Assembly: GCF_014648595.1 (NCBI RefSeq)
Contig: NZ_BMRK01000003.1
Location: 62,001-126,000 of the forward strand
DNA: 64,000 nucleotides
Source of the DNA: Nocardioides luteus
GTDB lineage: Bacteria > Actinomycetota > Actinomycetes > Propionibacteriales > Nocardioidaceae
Direction of reading: 5' to 3'
Shown: positions 40,085 through 48,407 of the stretch, one piece after another
Layout of the letters: each line of letters opens with the position of its first letter
Numbering within the stretch: the stretch's first letter is position 1
Program-made: the position numbers and the translations under genes
The notes under the pieces: model-generated
The model's input: the letters and a program-made list of their open reading frames with translations, nothing else
The model's database searches: none
What the model was told of the DNA's origin: nothing

Positions 40085-41260
40085 ATGCTGACCAGACGAT
40101 CTGTACTCGCCGCCACCTCTGCCGCCTTCGCCGTGCCGCTCCTCGGCGGGACCGGCTGGCAACCCGCCTCGGCCGCCACCCGGGCCATGCGCCCGCACGG
40201 CATCGGCGCCCAGGCAGCCATCCAGCTCCGCTTCGTCAACCAGACCGGCGCGTACGACAACGGCTCCATCCACTACTACATCGTCGGGACCAACCTGGCG
40301 ACGGGCGAGCAGTCCCGGGTCACGCCGGAGGGCGCGCTCGTGCCCGTCTCCCTCTCCGACAACGGTGCCGACGGGTACGCCGACTACTCGATCCCGTTCT
40401 CGAGCAGCGGTGACACGCTCTCCCAGATCCCCGCCGACATGTCAGGCCGGATCTACTTCTCGCTCGGCGACAAGCTGAAGTTCAAGGTCAACGAGGGCAA
40501 CGCGCTCGCCTACCCGGCGGCGTGGGTCGAGTCCGACCCGAGCTACGGGGTGCTGCACGACTGCGTGGAGTTCACCTACAAGGACGGCCGGATCTACTGC
40601 AACACCACCATGGTCGACATGTTCAGCGTGCCGCTCTCGATCTCGCTGACCGGTGAGGAGTCGCCGACCACCGGCACCCTCGTCGGCGGTGGCCGCCAGA
40701 AGATCTTCGACGCGATCTCGGCCTCGCCCGACTTCAGCTCTCTGGTCGTCGACGACCGGCGCATCATCGCGCCGGGTCACGGGCTGGACTCGGGAAGATT
40801 CTCTTCGTCGTACTTCGACTCCTACATCGACCAGGTGTGGTCGAAGTACGCCGGAGAGGACATGGTCGTCAACGCCAACAACACGACCTTCACGGGCCGG
40901 GTCAGCGGCGACCAGTTCGTCTTCGACAACGGGGTCAAGGCCTTCAGCCGGCCCTCGACCCGCGACGTGCTCTTCTGCGACGGCGCCCTGGCCGCGCCCA
41001 ACGACGGCGTCACCGGTCCGGTCGCGGCCGTGCTCGGTGCCGGCTTCAACCGCACCACGCTGCTCGCCTCCGCCAACCAGCCGACCGACGACCCGGGCGG
41101 CTTCTACGGGGGCACGCCGAACCACGTCTACAGCAAGGCGCTGCACGACAACACGGTCGACGGGAAGGCGTACGGGTTCGCCTTCGACGACGTCGGCGGG
41201 TTCGCTTCGTATGTCGAGGACAACGCCTCCGAGATGGCGGTCACGCTCACCCCGTTCTGA
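40085..41260 (+). CDS. secreted GH64 endo-beta-1,3-glucanase
   Basis: A 391-residue enzyme with a Tat signal (TRRSVLAATSAAFAVPLLGG) and a GH64 thaumatin-like catalytic domain. Family markers are QLRFVNQTGAYDNGSIHYYIVG, CVEFTYKDGRIYCNTTMVDMFSVPLSI and the late DGVTGPVAAVLGAGFNRTTL. GH64 enzymes release laminaripentaose from beta-1,3-glucan, so fungal or algal glucan is the likely target. The ATG at 40085 follows GGGAGG. Two palindromic operators precede it, suggesting induction. It is monocistronic and exported folded through the twin-arginine pathway. Confidence 0.9.
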   Translation: MLTRRSVLAATSAAFAVPLLGGTGWQPASAATRAMRPHGIGAQAAIQLRFVNQTGAYDNGSIHYYIVGTNLATGEQSRVTPEGALVPVSLSDNGADGYADYSIPFSSSGDTLSQIPADMSGRIYFSLGDKLKFKVNEGNALAYPAAWVESDPSYGVLHDCVEFTYKDGRIYCNTTMVDMFSVPLSISLTGEESPTTGTLVGGGRQKIFDAISASPDFSSLVVDDRRIIAPGHGLDSGRFSSSYFDSYIDQVWSKYAGEDMVVNANNTTFTGRVSGDQFVFDNGVKAFSRPSTRDVLFCDGALAAPNDGVTGPVAAVLGAGFNRTTLLASANQPTDDPGGFYGGTPNHVYSKALHDNTVDGKAYGFAFDDVGGFASYVEDNASEMAVTLTPF

Positions 41261-41332
41261 GGCTCGTCCCCTCTATCGGGGATCGTCGGTCAGTCGCCTC
41301 CACCACGCCACGAGGGCTCGTACGGTCGCTAC

Positions 41333-41743
41333 ATGTCGTACGTGGTCCTCGTGGCGTGGCTCGTCCAGGCGGCCGCCGGCGCGGTGCTGCTGACGGGCTG
41401 GCTCCGGCACGGGCGCGTCTACCCGCGGATCGTCCTCACCCACGTCGCCATCTCCGTCATCGCCGTCGCCTGCTGGATCACGTACGTCCTGACCGACCGG
41501 GTCCTGTGGGGCTGGGTCGCGTTCGGTCTCCTCAACATCGGCAACGCGCTGGGCGACACGATGCTGCTGCGACGTACTCGACGGCTCGGTGGCAGCCACC
41601 TCTCGACGATCAACGCCTACAAGCTCGCCGTCCGCTCGATCTTCAAGCGCCGGCTGCCGGTGCGGGTCGGCTTCCACGCGATCTTCGCCGGGGTCGTCTA
41701 CTTCTCCTCGTTGGCCATCTGTCTCGTCGACACGTTCGGCTAG
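41333..41743 (+). CDS. small integral membrane protein of unknown function
   Basis: A 136-residue hydrophobic protein with four predicted spans (about residues 3-22, 31-53, 58-75 and 108-130) and a basic cytoplasmic loop between spans 3 and 4 (RRTRRLGG, RSIFKRRL). It begins MSYVVLVAWLVQAAAG. No family motif recognised. It is in a plus-strand run after the glucanase gene but with its own start; the function is unknown. Confidence 0.65.
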   Translation: MSYVVLVAWLVQAAAGAVLLTGWLRHGRVYPRIVLTHVAISVIAVACWITYVLTDRVLWGWVAFGLLNIGNALGDTMLLRRTRRLGGSHLSTINAYKLAVRSIFKRRLPVRVGFHAIFAGVVYFSSLAICLVDTFG

Positions 41744-41789
41744 GTCGTTTCTCCTGCCGGCGTCGTCCGCGGCCGGGATACTGACGCCC

Positions 41790-42347
41790 ATGGGTGCGGG
41801 TGGAGCGGTCGTGATCATCGTCCTGGGAGCCGTGCTCCTGGGCTTCGTCCTGCTCGCGGTCGTGCTCCTCGTGGCTTCGCTGGTGGCGCGGACGGCGGGG
41901 AAGAACCCCCGCCCGCTGCTGTGGACCGGGCTCGGGGTGCTCGCGATCCCGGTGGTCGCCATCGGCGGTCTTGTTGTCTTCGCCCAGCTCGACAGCGACC
42001 CGGACACCATCGAGCTCGACCTGCGCGAGCCCGTCCGGTTCTCCAGCCTCCCCGATGACGGCGAGTCGTTCCCCGGGATGCGCGACTACGACAGCGAGCG
42101 GATCTCGCTGGTGCTGCCCGACGGGCGGTCGTTCGAGGCCGAGGTCGACGGGGTCCTGATCTCTTCCGAGAACGGGTACGTCACGCGGATCTCGTTCGAC
42201 CGGCGGGCTCGTGAGGACGGTGAGGCCGAGGCGCTCTACCGGGACTGGCGTGAGGGCGTCGGCGGGGCCGGCGTCGTGGAGGTCGAGCCGGACTACTCGG
42301 ATCACGGGCGGGTCCGTGGGGAAGTGCTGTCGGCCTCTGCTCCGTGA
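41790..42347 (+). CDS. membrane-anchored protein of unknown function
   Basis: A 185-residue protein with two hydrophobic segments near the N-terminus (residues 5-33 and 45-66) and an extracytoplasmic acidic domain of about 115 residues (DLREPVRFSSLPDDG to VEVEPDYSDHG). The ATG at 41790 gives a compact membrane start; the longer frame from 41589 is a shadow of the gene before it. No homology recognised. It is followed by long inverted repeats that likely end transcription. Confidence 0.65.
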   Translation: MGAGGAVVIIVLGAVLLGFVLLAVVLLVASLVARTAGKNPRPLLWTGLGVLAIPVVAIGGLVVFAQLDSDPDTIELDLREPVRFSSLPDDGESFPGMRDYDSERISLVLPDGRSFEAEVDGVLISSENGYVTRISFDRRAREDGEAEALYRDWREGVGGAGVVEVEPDYSDHGRVRGEVLSASAP

Positions 42348-42381
42348 CCGGCTTGATGCTCGGATGGTGAGACGGATCAGG

Positions 42382-42435
42382 GGACTGGACGGGCACTTTG
42401 TGGACTTGTGGGGTGTTTCAGTGCCCGTCAAGTCC
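42382..42435. repeat. long inverted repeat (hairpin) after convergent genes
   Basis: GGACTGGACGGGCAC pairs with GTGCCCGTCAAGTCC (14 of 15 positions) across a 24-base loop. It directly abuts the perfect palindrome at 42434 and probably contributes to transcription termination between convergent genes. Confidence 0.65.
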
Positions 42436-42465
42436 AGGGATACCCGGTCGACCGGGTATCCCTGG
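42434..42465. terminator. perfect 32-base palindrome between convergent genes
   Basis: CCAGGGATACCCGGTC is followed immediately by its exact inverse with no loop. In RNA from either strand it can form a hairpin of at least 14 pairs. It lies nine bases from the stop of the ABC permease gene, so it probably ends both transcripts. Confidence 0.7.
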
Positions 42466-42473
42466 GGCCCGGG

Positions 42474-43307
42474 TCACCGACCCAGCCGGCGCAGCCGCAC
42501 CATGGCCAGCGGCAGACAGACCGCGATGATGGCGACCGGCCAGGCGACGGCCATCGTCATGGCATGCTCGCCGACCCAGGTCGTGGCCGGGACGACGCCG
42601 TTGCCGAAGAGCTCGCGGGTGGCGATGACGGTGGACGAGAGCGGGTTCCAGGCGGCGGGGATGCTGAGCCAGCCCGGCATCAGGTCGGTGGGCACGATCG
42701 TGTCGGCGACCATGGCGAGCGGGAAGACGAGGGCGAAGTACTTCATCGCCGCCTCCGGCCCGCTGACCAGCAGGCCGAGCAGGATGCCGACCCAGGAGAA
42801 GGCCAGGCGCAGGAGGACCAGCAGTCCCAACGCTGCGACCACTCCCCCGAGGCCGAGATGGGCCTGCCAGCCGAACAGCGTCCCGAGCGCCAGCAGGATC
42901 CCGAGCTCGACGACGGCCAGGATCATGTCGGCCAGGGCCCGTCCGGCGAGCACCGCCACCGGCGACATCGGCAGCGACCGCATCCGGTCGAGCACCCCGC
43001 CGCGTACGTCCTCGGCGACCGAGATCGTGGTGTTGCCGATGCCGAAGGCCATGGTGAGCGCGAAGAGGCCGGGGAGGAGGAACTCGCGGTACTCCGCGCC
43101 CGGCACGTCCATCGCGACCCCGAAGGCCTCCCCGAAGACGAAGCCGAACATGGCCACCGCCATGACCGGGATCATCAGGGTGCCGAGGAGCTCGTCGGGG
43201 CGGCGTACGAGATGGAGCAGGTGCCGCCTGGCGACCACCCAGGTGTCGACGATCGCCCACGTGATGCGTGATCCGTGGACGGTGCTCGCGTCGGTCACAG
43301 TGGTCAT
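42474..43307 (-). CDS. ABC-2 type exporter permease (DrrB-like)
   Basis: A 277-residue membrane protein with six spans. The conserved ABC-2 segment VVARRHLLHLVRRPDELLGTLMIPVMAV lies before the first span, and the AISVAEDVRGGVLDRMRSLPMSP loop (GNTTISVAEDV here) is typical of the DrrB exporter group. With the ATPase upstream it forms a drug or lipid exporter. The ATG at 43307 is one base after the ATPase stop, so the two are coupled. The longer frame starts inside the ATPase gene. Confidence 0.88.
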   Translation of the reverse strand: MTTVTDASTVHGSRITWAIVDTWVVARRHLLHLVRRPDELLGTLMIPVMAVAMFGFVFGEAFGVAMDVPGAEYREFLLPGLFALTMAFGIGNTTISVAEDVRGGVLDRMRSLPMSPVAVLAGRALADMILAVVELGILLALGTLFGWQAHLGLGGVVAALGLLVLLRLAFSWVGILLGLLVSGPEAAMKYFALVFPLAMVADTIVPTDLMPGWLSIPAAWNPLSSTVIATRELFGNGVVPATTWVGEHAMTMAVAWPVAIIAVCLPLAMVRLRRLGR

Positions 43308-43308
43308 C

Positions 43309-44049
43309 TCAGGCCCCCTCGGTGATGAGCAGGAACGCCTCGTCGAGGTCGCGACCACCGACGCTGGCCTTGAGCTCCTCGGGCGAGCCCTCGGCGACCA
43401 CGCGACCGCGGTCGACCATCGTGATGCGTGAGCACAGCCGGTCGGCCTCCTCCAGGTACTGCGTGGTGAGCAGCACCGTCGTCCCCGACGAAGCCAGCTC
43501 GCGGACCGCGTCCCAGACCTCGATGCGGCTGCGCGGGTCGAGGCCGGTGGTCGGCTCGTCGAGGAAGAGCACCCGCGGGCTGCGGATCAGGCTGACGGCG
43601 AGGTCGAGCCGCCGGCGCATGCCGCCGGAGTAACCGCGCACCGGACGACCGGCGGCCTCGACGAGGTCGAAGCGCTCGAGCAGCTCGTCGGCTCGCTGCC
43701 GCGCGGCCTTCGCCCGCATCCGGTGCAGGCGGGCGAACATCTCCAGGTTCTGCCGACCGCTGAGGACACCGTCGACGGCGGCGTACTGCCCGGCCACACC
43801 GATCCGCGCCCGCACCCCCGCGCGGTCGCGGGCCACGTTACGGCCGGCGACCCACGCCTGGCCCGCGTCGAAGCCGGCGAGGGTGGCCAGGATACGTACG
43901 GTCGTGGTCTTGCCGGCGCCGTTCGGGCCGAGCAGACCATGGACCGTGCCGGCCGGGACGGCGAGGTCGATGCCGTCCAGGGCGGCGCCGCGGCCGGGGT
44001 AGCTCTTGCGCAGACCCTGGGTCCAGATGGCGGGTTCGTCGGTGATCAT
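43309..44049 (-). CDS. ABC exporter ATP-binding protein (DrrA-like)
   Basis: A 246-residue ATPase. Walker A GPNGAGKTT, the signature YSGGMRRRLDLAVSL and Walker B VLFLDEPTTGLDP are present, with the DrrA-type tail EEADRLCSRITMVDRG. It pairs with the permease downstream to export a hydrophobic compound; daunorubicin export is the founding example, but the substrate here is unknown. Its start overlaps the stop of the DUF1023 hydrolase gene, and a two-component system is encoded next upstream. Confidence 0.9.
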   Translation of the reverse strand: MITDEPAIWTQGLRKSYPGRGAALDGIDLAVPAGTVHGLLGPNGAGKTTTVRILATLAGFDAGQAWVAGRNVARDRAGVRARIGVAGQYAAVDGVLSGRQNLEMFARLHRMRAKAARQRADELLERFDLVEAAGRPVRGYSGGMRRRLDLAVSLIRSPRVLFLDEPTTGLDPRSRIEVWDAVRELASSGTTVLLTTQYLEEADRLCSRITMVDRGRVVAEGSPEELKASVGGRDLDEAFLLITEGA

Positions 44050-44900
44050 GCTGCCTTCTCCATGTCTTCTGCAGTGATGTCTGCTGCGGCGATGTGCCGA
44101 GCGATCGCCCGGCGTTCGGTGGGCGAGCTCGTCGAGACCACGCCGGCCGGGGTGACCTCGGCATAGCGGCCGAGCGAGATCCGCGCGACGTTGAGGAGCG
44201 ACTCGCTGCCCTCGGCGTAGTAGCCGCAGTGGCCGGGGATGTCGCCGGTGCCGAAACGGGTCGCCCCGATCTCGCGGTGGAGCGGGCTACGGCCGAGGCC
44301 GTAGCGACCGACCCGCAGCTGCGGGATGAGCCGGATCCGGTCGGTCTCGCCGTACGCGGCCCAGAGCCGCGTGCGCGAACCGAGCTCCGAGCGGCGCATC
44401 ACGCCCATGCCGGGGCTGCCGAGCGCGACGTAGTCCTCGGCGCGGGCGACGGCGAGTGCCAGGCCGGCGACGGTGGAGCCGTAGCTGTGGCCGACCAGGG
44501 TGATGTGGGCCGAGCGCGGCAGGTAGCGGGTCAGCCGGGCCAGGTCGCTCGCCCCGGCGTAGGCCGGTTCGTTGGTGATCGCGTTGTACCACTCCGGCGG
44601 CGAGTGGTAGCCCAGCCAGACGACGACGGCCGAGCGGCTCTCCGGCGCGAGCTCCTGCATCGTACGCAGCAGCAGCTGGCCGCGGGAGCGGGGCGAGTGG
44701 GCCTCGGTGCTGGTGAAGTAGTTGCCGAGATGGTGGCCGTTGCCGGGCACCAGAACGGCGATGTGGTCAGCGGTCGCGACGTCCCCGAAGGCCTCGACGA
44801 CGCGGGCGCCTCCGGGCGGGTCGGAGGCGAGGATGGTGGGTCCGATGCTGGCATCGGCGGCCTCGTTGAGGCCGTATCTGAGCGGCGTCACAACTGTCAT
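44046..44900 (-). CDS. DUF1023-family alpha/beta hydrolase
   Basis: A 284-residue serine hydrolase fold. The nucleophile elbow GHSYGS is near residue 139, in the conserved context HITLVGHSYGSTVAGLAL, with VALGSPGMGV after it and HCGYYAEGSESLLN containing the likely histidine. DUF1023 proteins are common in actinobacteria; their substrates are not established. No signal peptide is visible. It is the first gene of the unit with the DrrAB-like exporter, overlapping the ATPase start, which suggests a linked task such as ester cleavage of an exported lipid. Confidence 0.8.
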   Translation of the reverse strand: MTVVTPLRYGLNEAADASIGPTILASDPPGGARVVEAFGDVATADHIAVLVPGNGHHLGNYFTSTEAHSPRSRGQLLLRTMQELAPESRSAVVVWLGYHSPPEWYNAITNEPAYAGASDLARLTRYLPRSAHITLVGHSYGSTVAGLALAVARAEDYVALGSPGMGVMRRSELGSRTRLWAAYGETDRIRLIPQLRVGRYGLGRSPLHREIGATRFGTGDIPGHCGYYAEGSESLLNVARISLGRYAEVTPAGVVSTSSPTERRAIARHIAAADITAEDMEKAA

Positions 44901-44972
44901 GGCTGTGACGGTAGGAAGCAGGTTTCCCGTCGCGCGTCACTCTGCGGAGCCATTCGCCCCGATACCGGGGTA

Positions 44973-44990
44973 GTAGGGGACGCCCCCTAC
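44973..44990 (-). terminator. small hairpin after the response regulator gene
   Basis: GTAGGGG-ACGC-CCCCTAC forms a seven-pair stem in the gap before the DUF1023 gene. Weak, no U-tract, so only a possible terminator. Confidence 0.4.
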
Positions 44991-45002
44991 CTGACCATGA
45001 CC

Positions 45003-45025
45003 GGTGGTCGAGCCGGTCGAGACCC
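45003..45025. repeat. single copy of the GGTGGTCGAGC genomic repeat
   Basis: GGTGGTCGAGCCGGTCGAGACCC is a variant of the paired element at 16053-16110. It lies just after the response-regulator gene stop. Confidence 0.7.
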
Positions 45026-45037
45026 GGGGCGGACGGA

Positions 45038-45700
45038 TCAGACGTGCGGGGCGACCAGACCGCTCTCGTAGGCGAAGACGACGGCCTGGGCGCGGTCGCG
45101 CAGCCCGAGCTTGCCGAGGATGCGGCTGACGTGGGTCTTCACGGTCTGCTCGGCGAGGAACAGCTCGGCGGCGATCTCGCTGTTGGAGCGGCCGCGGGCG
45201 ATGTTCTCCAGCACCTCGCGCTCGCGCTCGGTGAGCTGCTTGAGGCGCGGGTCGGCCCGGCGACGGCGCGGAGCGCGGGCGAACTGGGCGATCACCTGGC
45301 GCGTCACCGACGGCGAGAGCAGGGCCTCGCCGGCGTGGACGACGCGGATCGCGGAGGCGAGCTCGTCGGGCGAGGCGTCCTTGAGCAGGAACCCGCTGGC
45401 GCCGAGGCGCAGCGACTCGTGGACGTACTCGTCGGCGTCGAAGGTGGTCAGCATGACCACCTTGACCTGGGCGGTGGCCGGGTCCCCGGACAGCTGGCGA
45501 AGCGCCTCGATCCCGTCCATCACCGGCATCCGGACGTCCATCAGCACCACGTCGGGATGCGTACGCCGCACCACCTGCAGCGCCTCGGCGCCGTCGGGCG
45601 CGGTGCCGACGACCTCGATGTCCGGCTTGGTGTCGAGCAGCGCCACGAAACCCGAGCGCACCATCTCCTGGTCGTCGACGACCACGATCTTCACCGTCAC
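45038..45700 (-). CDS. NarL/LuxR-family response regulator
   Basis: A 220-residue regulator. The receiver domain carries the phosphorylation site Asp55 in VVLMDVRMP and KDAS at the end; the C-terminal LuxR-type helix-turn-helix (LTEREREVLENIARGRSN to HVSRILGKLGL) binds DNA. Its start overlaps the histidine kinase stop. It probably controls the neighbouring exporter genes in response to cell envelope or drug stress, as similar systems do (inference). Confidence 0.92.
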   Translation of the reverse strand: MTVKIVVVDDQEMVRSGFVALLDTKPDIEVVGTAPDGAEALQVVRRTHPDVVLMDVRMPVMDGIEALRQLSGDPATAQVKVVMLTTFDADEYVHESLRLGASGFLLKDASPDELASAIRVVHAGEALLSPSVTRQVIAQFARAPRRRRADPRLKQLTEREREVLENIARGRSNSEIAAELFLAEQTVKTHVSRILGKLGLRDRAQAVVFAYESGLVAPHV

Positions 45701-46893
45701 GAAGTCTTCCTACCGCGTTTGGAGCGAACTCGCACCGCCGTTTGCGTCGGCAGCCGGGCCTCGACGACGAACTGTTCCTCACCGTCGGCGCCGGCGGTGA
45801 GGCTGCCGCCGACCGCGCCGGCACGCTCGCGCATTCCGATCAGCCCGTGCCCACCGGTCTCCTTCTCCGACAATGGGGCCGCGGCTCCGTCGAGCGCGTT
45901 GGCGACCCGGATCTCGAGGTCGCCCTCCCCCGTGGCCAGGTCGACGGTCACCGGCTCCTCCGGAGCGTGGCGGCGGGCGTTGCTGAGTGCCTCCTGCACG
46001 ATCCGGTAGGCCGCGGTGCCGACCTCGGGAGCCAGGTCGTCCGGCCCGGGGAGGTCGCCGTGCACCTCGACCCGCTGACCGGTCCCGCGGGCGGAGTCGA
46101 AGAGCTCTGGCAGACCGTCCACGCCAGGCACCGGGACCCGGCCCGACTGCCCCTCCTCCGTACGCAGCACGTCGAGCACCCCGCGCATCTGCCGCAGCGC
46201 CGAGGCCGCCAGGTCGGCGATCTCGGCGAACTCGGCCTCCGCGGCCGGGCTGACGTCGTCGACCCGGTGGGGCGCCGACCTGGCCTGCACGGTGATCAGC
46301 GACATGTTGTGGGCGATCACGTCGTGGAGCTCACGGGCGATGCGGGCCTTCTCCTCGACGACCGAGCGGCGCTCGTGCTCGACGCGCAGAGCGCTGCGCG
46401 ACTCCGAGAGCCGCCGGGCGACCGTCGCGAGCGCGCAGATCAGCAGCGCGAGCAGGGCGAAGTTGGCCACCGAGCCCAGCGAGGAGAGGAAGGGGTTCTT
46501 CCATGCCAGTCCCAGGATGGCCAGCGCGACACCGGCAGCCACCTGGATGCCCAGTGTGATCGCGGCCAGCCGCCACCCGGCGACCAGGGTCACGATGAGC
46601 AGCACCAGCAGCTGGATCAGCGTCGGCGGCGCCACCATCCACGGCCAACCGGGAAGCCCCTCGCCGGCGAACGCAACAGCCGCCACGGTCACCGCGACCA
46701 GCGACAGGCCGGCCGCCTCGACCGGACGGCGCAGCGCCAGCGGGATGCAGGCCGCGTGGGCGAAGCCGAGCAGGAGCGCGATCCCGCCGGTGACGTGGTA
46801 GGCGTCGCCCAGCACCGCAGCCTGCACGATCCCGAGGATCGTCGCGGCGACGTACAGCGCCAGACGACCGCGCCCGGTCCACGTCTTGAGCAT
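45697..46893 (-). CDS. DesK-type sensor histidine kinase
   Basis: A 398-residue kinase with five or six N-terminal membrane spans without an obvious extracellular domain, then a HisKA_3 dimerisation helix with the phosphoacceptor His in ARELHDVIAHNMSLI and a HATPase_c domain (VQEALSNARRHAPEEPVT, N box; GHGLIGMRERAGAVGG, G box). It phosphorylates the response regulator encoded next. Membrane-buried sensing is typical of kinases paired with ABC exporters. Confidence 0.9.
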   Translation of the reverse strand: MLKTWTGRGRLALYVAATILGIVQAAVLGDAYHVTGGIALLLGFAHAACIPLALRRPVEAAGLSLVAVTVAAVAFAGEGLPGWPWMVAPPTLIQLLVLLIVTLVAGWRLAAITLGIQVAAGVALAILGLAWKNPFLSSLGSVANFALLALLICALATVARRLSESRSALRVEHERRSVVEEKARIARELHDVIAHNMSLITVQARSAPHRVDDVSPAAEAEFAEIADLAASALRQMRGVLDVLRTEEGQSGRVPVPGVDGLPELFDSARGTGQRVEVHGDLPGPDDLAPEVGTAAYRIVQEALSNARRHAPEEPVTVDLATGEGDLEIRVANALDGAAAPLSEKETGGHGLIGMRERAGAVGGSLTAGADGEEQFVVEARLPTQTAVRVRSKRGRKTS

Positions 46894-46949
46894 GCTTTCA
46901 GTAAACCAGCGGGCTGTGTGCGACGCACCCGCTCACCGGCCTCCCCGAC

Positions 46950-46980
46950 GGTGCCCGCCGCGACGCACGCAGCGGGCACC
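46950..46980 (-). terminator. hairpin after the MHS transporter gene
   Basis: GGTGCCCGC and GCGGGCACC pair across a 13-base loop, 12 bases after the MFS stop codon. Confidence 0.6.
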
Positions 46981-46992
46981 GGGGTGGGGGAA

Positions 46993-48297
46993 TCAGGAAG
47001 CGTCGACCAGCTCGCGGGAGCTGGTCTCCCCGAGCCGGAGCAGGGAGAAGACGCTGAGGAGACAGAAGGCCGCGATGACGGTCGACAGCATGACCGTCCC
47101 GGCGCCGGCCTTCTGGAGCGAGGCGAACAGCAGCGGCGAGAAGCCCGCGCCCATGCCTGCGAGCTGGTAGCCGAGCGAGGCGCCGGTGTAGCGCGAGGAG
47201 GTCTTGAAGACCTCGCTCATCAGCGCCGCGAGCGGGCCGTAGAACGCGGCATGGATGACCGACTGGCCGAGGATCACGGCGAGGAAGAGCAGCGCGACGC
47301 TGCCGCTGTCGAGCATCGGGAAGAGCAGGTAGGCGAAGACCGCGGTCGCGATCGCAGCCGAGAGGACGACCGGGCGCCGGCCGACGCGGTCGGTGAGTGC
47401 GGACCAGCCGAGGATGCCGATCACGGCACCTGCCGAGGAGACCGTCAGCGCGTTGAGCACCGTGGGCCGCTCGAAGCCGGCGCCGAGAGCGTAGGAGATC
47501 AGGAAGGTGGTCAGGGTGCCCTGCACCACGAAGGCGCCGAGGCCGACGCCGACGGCCAGCAGGAGCGTACGCGGGTGGTTGCGGAGGACCTCGAGCAGCG
47601 GCGTGCGCGACTCGGCCTTGCTGTCCTTCATCTTCTCGAAGGCGGGCGACTCGGTGACGCTGAGCCGGATCCACAGGCCGACCGCGAGCAGCACGATGCT
47701 GAGCAGGAACGGCACGCGCCAGCCCCAGGCCAGGAACTGCTCGGGCGTTGTGACCGAGGCCATCACCGCCATCACTGCGGTGGAGAGCACCATGCCCGCG
47801 GGCGCACCGGCGTTGGTGAACGAGGCCCACAGCCCGCGTCGGGACGTGGCGTGCTCGGCGGTGATCAGCACCGCGCCACCCCACTCGCCGCCGACCGCGA
47901 CACCCTGGATGACGCGCAGCAGGACGAGGAGCACCGGCGCGGCCGCGCCGATCTGCCCGTACGTCGGGAGGCAGCCGATCAGGAAGCTGACCACACCCAT
48001 GATGAGCATGGTCATGACCAGCATCTTCTTGCGGCCGAGCCGGTCGCCGAAGTGGCCGAAGACCACGCCCCCGAGCGGGCGCGCCAGATAACCGGCCGCG
48101 AAGGTGCCGAAGGATGCGATGGTGCCGGTCACCGGGTCGAGGTTGGAGAAGAAGACCTCGTTGAAGACGACCGCCGAGGCCGTGGAGTAGAGCAGGAAGT
48201 CGTAGTACTCGATCAGGCTGCCCGTGAAGCTGCTGGCGACGATCTTGCCCATCTTCGTGCGTGGGCCGGTCGTGTTTCCGCCGGAGGTGAGGGTCAT
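46993..48297 (-). CDS. MHS-family MFS transporter (metabolite:H+ symporter)
   Basis: A 434-residue twelve-span transporter. The family segments SLIEYYDFLLYSTASAVVF in span 1, FGHFGDRLGRKKML (motif A) and VLLRVIQGVAVGGEWGGAVL are clear. MHS members take up proline/betaine, shikimate, citrate or aromatic acids with protons. Two CAGG(A/G)TTCCTG palindromes lie just upstream (48311-48337), and the MarR gene is its neighbour on the same strand, so it is likely part of the MarR regulon. The actual substrate is unknown. Confidence 0.9.
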   Translation of the reverse strand: MTLTSGGNTTGPRTKMGKIVASSFTGSLIEYYDFLLYSTASAVVFNEVFFSNLDPVTGTIASFGTFAAGYLARPLGGVVFGHFGDRLGRKKMLVMTMLIMGVVSFLIGCLPTYGQIGAAAPVLLVLLRVIQGVAVGGEWGGAVLITAEHATSRRGLWASFTNAGAPAGMVLSTAVMAVMASVTTPEQFLAWGWRVPFLLSIVLLAVGLWIRLSVTESPAFEKMKDSKAESRTPLLEVLRNHPRTLLLAVGVGLGAFVVQGTLTTFLISYALGAGFERPTVLNALTVSSAGAVIGILGWSALTDRVGRRPVVLSAAIATAVFAYLLFPMLDSGSVALLFLAVILGQSVIHAAFYGPLAALMSEVFKTSSRYTGASLGYQLAGMGAGFSPLLFASLQKAGAGTVMLSTVIAAFCLLSVFSLLRLGETSSRELVDAS

Positions 48298-48310
48298 GGG
48301 GGACTCCGTT

Positions 48311-48337
48311 CAGGGTTCCTGTTTATCAGGATTCCTG
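48311..48337. promoter_or_regulatory. two CAGGATTCCTG-type operators before the MHS transporter gene
   Basis: CAGGGTTCCTG (48311-48321) and CAGGATTCCTG (48327-48337) have centres 16 bases apart, immediately upstream of the transporter start. The same word occurs exactly at 52976, in front of the divergent CoA-transferase operon. Confidence 0.7.
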
Positions 48338-48407
48338 CCAATTGTGGGTGACGCGCATCACGTCGTCAACCCACCACGGGGTCCAGGACCGGGATCGCCG
48401 GTCTGTG

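Noticed and set aside
42382-42465. Long inverted repeats as ends of an insertion sequence
   Set aside because: No transposase gene lies between or near the arms, and no target-site duplication is visible; termination between convergent genes explains them better.
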